64,000 nucleotides of DNA. Origin: Chryseosolibacter sp044507775. GTDB taxonomy: Bacteria; Bacteroidota; Bacteroidia; Cytophagales; Cyclobacteriaceae. Below, piece after piece: positions 59,798-64,000 of the stretch; position 1 is the first letter of the stretch, and the number at the start of each line of letters is the position of its first letter. The stretch spans positions 197,784 through 261,783 of the forward strand of contig JBIQIY010000003.1 of the NCBI GenBank assembly GCA_044507775.1. The letters run 5' to 3'. The translations under genes were made by a program, and so were the position numbers. The notes beneath the pieces were generated by a model that had not been told where the DNA came from, did no database searches, and saw only the letters and a list, made by a program, of their open reading frames with translations.

Positions 59798-61659
59798 TAC
59801 TTTCCTAGATAGATAGTCAGCACAGAAATATCGGAGGGTGAGACTCCACTGATCCTGGAAGCCTGGCCGATGGTTTCTGGTTTTATTTTCCTCAGTTTTT
59901 CCCGGGCTTCGGACGACAGGGCTTTCACGCGGCTGTAGTCGAAGTCGCTTCGGATGCGATAATTTTCGAGACCCTCGATTTTCTTTGCCAGCTTTTCTTC
60001 CCGGTCAATGTATGTTTCATACTTAAGAAATATTTCGACTTGCTCCTGAACTTCCGGTGTATACTTTTCGAGTAGCACCTTGAGATTGCTGTCAATCGTT
60101 TTTATTTCCGGCATCCCGATGTGTGGCCGGCGGAGGAGGTTTACTACGGGCACTTTTTCACGGATGGTCGCGGTGTTCAGGGCGGCGAGATCTTCGTTAA
60201 CAATTTCCGGATCAACCTTTATTTTTCGAAGCTCACTCAGGAGTGCATTGATGTCGGCACGCTTGTCGACGAGTGTTTTCATGCGTTCATCTGATGCGAG
60301 TCCGAGTTTGTGCCCGCATTCTGTCAGTCGAAGGTCGGCATTATCCTGCCGGAGCAGGATTCGGTATTCTGCCCGGGACGTGAACATTCGATAAGGTTCC
60401 TGTGTGCCCTTGTTGACTAGGTCGTCGATGAGCACGCCGATGTACGCCTCCGATCTTTTGAGGACGAACGCTTCCTTCCCGTGGACTTTATTGTGGGCAT
60501 TGATACCGGCCATGAGTCCCTGGCATGCAGCTTCTTCATACCCCGTCGTTCCATTGATTTGTCCGGCAAAATACAGATTCTCAATGGGTTGTGTTTCCAG
60601 AGTCGTTTTCAGTTGTGTAGGCGGAAAGAAGTCGTATTCAATAGCATAGCCGGGGCGGAACATTCGCGCGTTTTCGAATCCGGGGATTTTGCGGATCGCG
60701 TTGTATTGCACGTCTTCCGGCAGGGAGGTTGAGAATCCGTTGATGTAAGTCTCGATGGTATTCCATCCTTCCGGCTCGACAAATATTTGGTGGCGTTCAC
60801 GCTCTGCAAAGCGATTGATCTTATCTTCTATAGAGGGGCAGTAACGGGGCCCGAGTCCCTGTATCCGGCCCTGAAACATGGGTGATTGATCGAAGCCTTT
60901 CTGGAGTTCTTTGTGAACGGAGTCGTTGGTGTAGGTGATCCAGCAGCTCACCTGTTTGCGCAGGGGTTCCGTAGTTGAAAACGAGAATTTGGAAGGATTG
61001 GGATCGCCAGGTTGTTCTTCCATTTTGGAGTAGTCCAGGCTCCTTCCGTCAACACGTGGTGGAGTTCCCGTTTTCATTCTTCCGGATTCGAATCCCAGCG
61101 TTACGAGTTGTTCTGTTAGTCCGGTTGCAGCCTTTTCAGCCGTGCGGCCGCCGCCGAAGTTTTTCATTCCAATATGGATTTTGCCATTGAGAAAAGTACC
61201 GTTGGTTAAAACGACGGCCTCCGACTCGATCTCGATTCCAAGATTGGTCTTGACCCCCGCTACCCTTCCGTTTTTCACGATCAATCCGCTGACCATTTCC
61301 TGCCAGAAATTGAGGTTGGGAATATTCTCCAGTTGATGACGCCACTCCTCCGAGAAGCGCATGCGGTCGTTTTGAGTCCGGGGGCTCCACATGGCAGGGC
61401 CTTTGGAGAGGTTAAGCATCCGAAACTGGATCATCGACTTGTCAGAGACAATTCCCGACAAACCTCCGAGAGCATCTATTTCGCGCACGATCTGGCCTTT
61501 GGCCACTCCTCCCATCGCGGGATTGCAGGACATTTGTGCGATAGTCGTCATGTTCATAGTGACGAGCAAAACCCTGGAACCCATCTTGGCGGCTGCTGCT
61601 GCTGCTTCACAACCGGCGTGCCCGGCCCCTACTACAATAATATCGTATCGAGGAAACAT
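59797..61659 (-). CDS. mnmG: tRNA uridine 5-carboxymethylaminomethyl modification enzyme MnmG (GidA)
   Basis: A 620-residue FAD enzyme that, with MnmE, modifies U34 of some tRNAs. The FAD Rossmann GAGHAGCEAAAAAAKMG is at the N-terminus; other signatures are SCNPAMGGVAKGQ, GTPPRVDGRS, QGLGPRYCPSIEDKINRF and the C-terminal helical domain with the ALSSEAREKLRKIKPETIGQAS motif. All conserved residues are present and the length is normal. mnmE is not in the window. mnmG (gidA) is a classic neighbour of bacterial replication origins. The 120-bp gap upstream of its start carries two parS sites and DnaA boxes. Confidence 0.97.
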   Translation of the reverse strand: MFPRYDIIVVGAGHAGCEAAAAAAKMGSRVLLVTMNMTTIAQMSCNPAMGGVAKGQIVREIDALGGLSGIVSDKSMIQFRMLNLSKGPAMWSPRTQNDRMRFSEEWRHQLENIPNLNFWQEMVSGLIVKNGRVAGVKTNLGIEIESEAVVLTNGTFLNGKIHIGMKNFGGGRTAEKAATGLTEQLVTLGFESGRMKTGTPPRVDGRSLDYSKMEEQPGDPNPSKFSFSTTEPLRKQVSCWITYTNDSVHKELQKGFDQSPMFQGRIQGLGPRYCPSIEDKINRFAERERHQIFVEPEGWNTIETYINGFSTSLPEDVQYNAIRKIPGFENARMFRPGYAIEYDFFPPTQLKTTLETQPIENLYFAGQINGTTGYEEAACQGLMAGINAHNKVHGKEAFVLKRSEAYIGVLIDDLVNKGTQEPYRMFTSRAEYRILLRQDNADLRLTECGHKLGLASDERMKTLVDKRADINALLSELRKIKVDPEIVNEDLAALNTATIREKVPVVNLLRRPHIGMPEIKTIDSNLKVLLEKYTPEVQEQVEIFLKYETYIDREEKLAKKIEGLENYRIRSDFDYSRVKALSSEAREKLRKIKPETIGQASRISGVSPSDISVLTIYLGK

Positions 61660-61701
61660 ATATTTTCTGTTCTAGATGTTATCCGGAGCCCGCGCGTTTT
61701 A

Positions 61702-61715
61702 GTTCCACGTGGAAC
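61702..61715. promoter_or_regulatory. parS site 1 (GTTCCACGTGGAAC), ParB-type centromere motif
   Basis: A perfect 14-bp palindrome that fits GTTNCACGTGNAAC, the core shared by chromosomal parS sites (B. subtilis TGTTTCACGTGAAACA). It is in the short mnmG-ybeY gap. Two such sites 56 bases apart plus DnaA boxes in 120 bp is far beyond chance for this motif. ParB binding is inferred; parA/parB are not in the window. Confidence 0.75.
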
Positions 61716-61722
61716 CCGAATG

Positions 61723-61744
61723 TTACCCACAATTTTTATCCACA
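61723..61744. promoter_or_regulatory. Two DnaA boxes upstream of mnmG
   Basis: TTACCCACA (61723-61731, one mismatch) and the perfect consensus TTATCCACA (61736-61744) lie in the same orientation, 13 bases apart, between the two parS sites. This second DnaA-box group is 4.6 kb from the larger one at 57 kb. It could be an origin element or a DnaA-controlled promoter element of mnmG. Confidence 0.55.
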
Positions 61745-61757
61745 TTTCCACAAAGTG

Positions 61758-61771
61758 GTTTCACGTGGAAC
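61758..61771. promoter_or_regulatory. parS site 2 (GTTTCACGTGGAAC)
   Basis: Fits GTTNCACGTGNAAC fully and is nearly palindromic (one T/G position breaks symmetry). It ends 9 bases from the ybeY stop. Pairs with site 1 to make a tandem centromere-like element. Confidence 0.7.
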
Positions 61772-61780
61772 GGCAATTCT

Positions 61781-62215
61781 CTATTTCGCCTTGTTTTGGA
61801 GCAAAGATAGGTAAGCATCTTCTTTTTTGCGCATTGAAGATTTCTCGGAGGGTGACTTATCTGTGTGTCCCAAAAGATGCAGCACCCCATGGATCAGGAC
61901 CCGGTGCAACTCTTCTTCAAAAGTCGTGTTAAGCTCGGCGGCGTTTGCCCTGACTCGCTCAATACTGATAAAGATATCGCCCTCAATGGTACCCTCATCT
62001 TCACTGTTGTCAAAAGTGATGATGTCGGTGAAGGTGTCGTGGCTCAAGTATTGTTGGTTGATTGAGAGGAGGTACTCGTCCGAGCAGAAGATGTAATTCA
62101 GATGCTCAAGGGATTTGTTCTCAAGCGCGATCACCTGGCGTATCCAGCTTTTGGTTTTTCGCGGGTTAGGAAGTTTGAATGAAATATCCTGGTTGAAAAA
62201 TTCCAGTGCCGCCAT
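61781..62215 (-). CDS. ybeY: Endoribonuclease YbeY
   Basis: A 144-residue zinc RNase needed for 16S rRNA 3'-end maturation and ribosome quality control. Core motif IHGVLHLLGHTD provides two His ligands; the third position, His in E. coli YbeY, is Asp here, as I recall for other Bacteroidota. FTDIITFDNSEDEGTIEGDIFIS is the typical upstream motif. It overlaps the ATPase gene by one base. Confidence 0.93.
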   Translation of the reverse strand: MAALEFFNQDISFKLPNPRKTKSWIRQVIALENKSLEHLNYIFCSDEYLLSINQQYLSHDTFTDIITFDNSEDEGTIEGDIFISIERVRANAAELNTTFEEELHRVLIHGVLHLLGHTDKSPSEKSSMRKKEDAYLSLLQNKAK

Positions 62216-62619
62216 CAGGCATTCATATAGAAACTCAATTCAACGGTGCGACCGTTGTCTTTAAATTCAACCTCGTCGGAAAGGTGTTTCATGAGGAAGA
62301 TACCGCGACCGCCCGGTTTCTCCAGATTCTCCGGCGCCGTCGGATCGGGTAAAGATTCGTAATTGAAACCGGTACCCTCATCTTTGACAATAAACTTGAT
62401 CAGGCTGTCTTCCAGGAAAAGGCTCAGATAAACATTTTTCGCTTTGTTCCCGCTGTTCCCATGCTTGATGGCATTGTTCACCGCCTCGGTCACGGCAATC
62501 ATGATGTTGCCGTAAATGTCGTCATCAAGCTCAAACTTCTCCTTGGCATTGTCTATGAAGCTTTCAATCATTCGAATATTTTCCATTATCGACGGAACCT
62601 GGATACTGATCGTATTCAT
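62215..62619 (-). CDS. Anti-sigma-factor-type serine kinase/ATP-binding protein (RsbW-like)
   Basis: A 134-residue HATPase_c_2 (GHKL) protein. The N-box is in IMIAVTEAVNNAIKHGN, the G1-type motif in VKDEGTGFN, and the G2-type GGRGIFLMKHL. These proteins act as anti-sigma-factor kinases in partner switching. No sigma or anti-anti-sigma gene is adjacent. It overlaps ybeY by one base and follows the DUF4175 gene by 15, in an order conserved in Cytophagales. Confidence 0.88.
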   Translation of the reverse strand: MNTISIQVPSIMENIRMIESFIDNAKEKFELDDDIYGNIMIAVTEAVNNAIKHGNSGNKAKNVYLSLFLEDSLIKFIVKDEGTGFNYESLPDPTAPENLEKPGGRGIFLMKHLSDEVEFKDNGRTVELSFYMNA

Positions 62620-62634
62620 GAATGCTTAATGCGT

Positions 62635-64000
62635 TTATTTGGTGCCCATTCGTTTAAAGTACTCATTCACTTCTTTCTTATAATATGGGTAGAGCTTCGG
62701 TGGCACGGTTTTCAGCAATTCTACCTCTTTTTCTTTGAGTCGCAAATATTCTTCAAAAGCCTTCGGAATTTCTTTTTCATAATCCTTCGCCGTCTCACCC
62801 TTGCGCTCATCATCCATGTCCTGCTCCCGCATAGACTTCTCTGCATCGAGTAATCGCGTCAATATCTGCCTCTGCCTTTCAATCAACTGATCAGTAAGCT
62901 GCTTGTTGACAAGATCCATCTCCGTCTGCTCCATCTTCCCAGGAAGTTCACCCCCGGGCATCTGGCCCTCATTCTTCATCTTCTCCTGCATCTCTTGCAA
63001 CGCTCGGCGTATCCTTTCCTGCTCGGCAGCCATCTCCGCCAATTCTTCGGATAATTGCCGACCCGACTTCCCGCTGTTCTTCAGCTCTTCAATTTTTTGA
63101 TTCAAATTCTGCTGCATCTGACTGAGATTCGGCTTTTGACCCTTCTGCTTTGACTTCTTCATCGACGGCTGAGCATTCGCCATCATCTGCATCATCATGT
63201 CAAAGTGATCATCAAGCATTAACGCCAGGTTATTTATCGATGTCATCGTCAACTGCATCTCGCTGGAAGCCTGCGGCCGGCGCCGCTCTTTATTTGCATC
63301 TATCACCCGGTCCATGTGATTGTTCAACTCATTCACTTCCTTGGTGATGAATGAACCCATCATCGGATCTTTTTTTCCTAGGGCTAACAAGCTGTCTTCC
63401 AGTACCTTAGAGTCGTCCCTTAGCTTGAGCTGCAGCTGCGCCAGGGTATTGAAACGCGGATCATTCTGCTGAAGCGCATTGAACTCCTTCATCAAACTTT
63501 CCTGATCGAAGGAAAGCTTGACAAGCCCGTGAATGATCTGACGCAGGGATTCGAGGTTTTGCGTCTGCATTTCCATCATCATGGAACTTTGCATCCCCTC
63601 CATCTGCTCCTGCATTTGCTGCATCTTCTGCAGTGCATTCTTCTGAGGTTGTTTTGCATCCGACGGACTATTCTCCTGAAGATTCTGCTGACTCTGGTTT
63701 TGCTGCTCCTCTACCTCCTGCGCATCTTGTTCCTGTGGCAGGCCTTCCTCTTTTCTCAGCTCTTCTCCGAGTTTTTCCAGTTCCTTCAACTTCTCCGCAG
63801 TTTTTTGAAAAGCCTCCTTTAGTTTCTCCTGCTCTTTAGCTAGTTGCTGACTGTCGGTAGGTTTCTCTTTCGACTGTTCGCCGCCGTCCTTGTTTTCGCC
63901 CGACTCATCATTCTTACTCTTGTCTGATTCTTTAGATTCTTTAGAATCCTCTTTCGCCTGATCGGACTTCGTGTCGTCACTCTTTTCACCCTCTGCTTTT
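62635..64000 (-). CDS. DUF4175-family protein, C-terminal part (5' end outside window)
   Basis: The frame is open to the right edge, so the start is outside. The visible ~455 residues are Gln/Glu/Lys/Met-rich coiled coil (MQQMQEQMEGMQ, SEMQLTMTSINNLALML, MMMQMMANAQ) with the ending YPYYKKEVNEYFKRMGTK. These fit the C-terminal half of the DUF4175 proteins of Bacteroidota, which usually carry two N-terminal transmembrane segments and a long periplasmic coiled region. An internal TTG at 63789 is not a start because the same low-complexity sequence continues upstream. Function unknown; its gene order beside an RsbW-like ATPase, ybeY and mnmG looks conserved. Confidence 0.8.
   Translation of the reverse strand, partial: KAEGEKSDDTKSDQAKEDSKESKESDKSKNDESGENKDGGEQSKEKPTDSQQLAKEQEKLKEAFQKTAEKLKELEKLGEELRKEEGLPQEQDAQEVEEQQNQSQQNLQENSPSDAKQPQKNALQKMQQMQEQMEGMQSSMMMEMQTQNLESLRQIIHGLVKLSFDQESLMKEFNALQQNDPRFNTLAQLQLKLRDDSKVLEDSLLALGKKDPMMGSFITKEVNELNNHMDRVIDANKERRRPQASSEMQLTMTSINNLALMLDDHFDMMMQMMANAQPSMKKSKQKGQKPNLSQMQQNLNQKIEELKNSGKSGRQLSEELAEMAAEQERIRRALQEMQEKMKNEGQMPGGELPGKMEQTEMDLVNKQLTDQLIERQRQILTRLLDAEKSMREQDMDDERKGETAKDYEKEIPKAFEEYLRLKEKEVELLKTVPPKLYPYYKKEVNEYFKRMGTK

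Noticed and set aside
61075..61100. TTCGAATCC-like T-arm signal of a tRNA
   Set aside because: It lies inside mnmG coding sequence (FESGRMKTG) and there is no acceptor or anticodon stem around it.
63529..63839. Plus-strand Leu/His-rich open frames opposite the DUF4175 gene
   Set aside because: They are shadows of a Gln/Glu/Lys/Met-rich coiled coil. No start context or homology.

Overview
The window is a piece of a Bacteroidota chromosome, most likely from the order Cytophagales. The evidence is a secreted adhesin with SprB-type repeats and a type IX secretion (T9SS) C-terminal signal, the gliding-motility genes gldE and gldD, TAnnTTTG-type -7 promoter elements, many lipoproteins and TonB-type surface proteins, a long-form IspH, and a 29-residue COX24-type ribosomal protein. 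By eye the GC content is near 50%. I saw no rRNA, tRNA, insertion sequence, prophage or CRISPR array. The window reads as a core chromosomal region. Coding is dense, several genes overlap, and one gene (M14 peptidase) is frameshifted. The first and last genes are cut by the window edges.

Layout. 0-7 kb: 3' end of an aldehyde dehydrogenase, a large AsmA-like protein and the T9SS adhesin. 7-11.3 kb: a housekeeping block of rng, COX24-like small protein, TPR protein and HU (leftward), divergent from mutY. 11.3-14.6 kb: ssb, gldE, gldD and an overlapping lipoprotein, linking replication/repair genes to the gliding/T9SS machinery. 14.7-34.6 kb: mixed metabolic and envelope genes: class V aminotransferase, YCII, 2H phosphoesterase, VOC, DPP-IV, YpdA, fructosamine-kinase-like, TonB receptor, IspH, a small YodC-like protein, DegP, an M20 amidohydrolase, an MBL hydrolase, two tandem secreted paralogues and a TfoX-like protein. 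34.8-47 kb: GAF protein, nitroreductase, amidohydrolase, TPR/diacylglycerol-kinase pair, frameshifted M14 peptidase, DUF3500. 45.7-48 kb: HutF and HutG, the last two steps of the formylglutamate branch of histidine breakdown. 48-53.9 kb: a leftward cell-envelope and chromosome cluster (GH3/NagZ-like, PBP4-like, DinB, RluB-like, ScpB, DksA-like). 54-64 kb: isoaspartyl peptidase, TPR protein, then Ig-like lipoprotein, methyltransferase, mnmG, ybeY, an anti-sigma-type ATPase and a DUF4175 protein, all leftward.

The most striking non-coding content lies between 56.9 and 61.8 kb. The 57 kb intergenic gap holds a cluster of DnaA-box-like 9-mers next to a 40-bp tract that is almost pure A+T. The gap upstream of mnmG (gidA) holds two sites matching the ParB centromere core GTTNCACGTGNAAC plus a perfect TTATCCACA box. 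A third parS-like site lies between the two gaps. G/C strand bias appears to change sign near 57 kb although the genes on both sides point the same way. Together these suggest the replication origin and centromere zone of this chromosome. The call rests on motifs and a small hand count, not on a genome-wide skew calculation.

Other points worth attention: ispH and a TfoX-like gene each lack a canonical start codon where their family N-terminus begins (ATC and ATA instead); a DksA-type protein carries a histone-H1-like basic region and has lost most zinc cysteines; and the adhesin carries the same unnamed domain at both ends of its repeat array.
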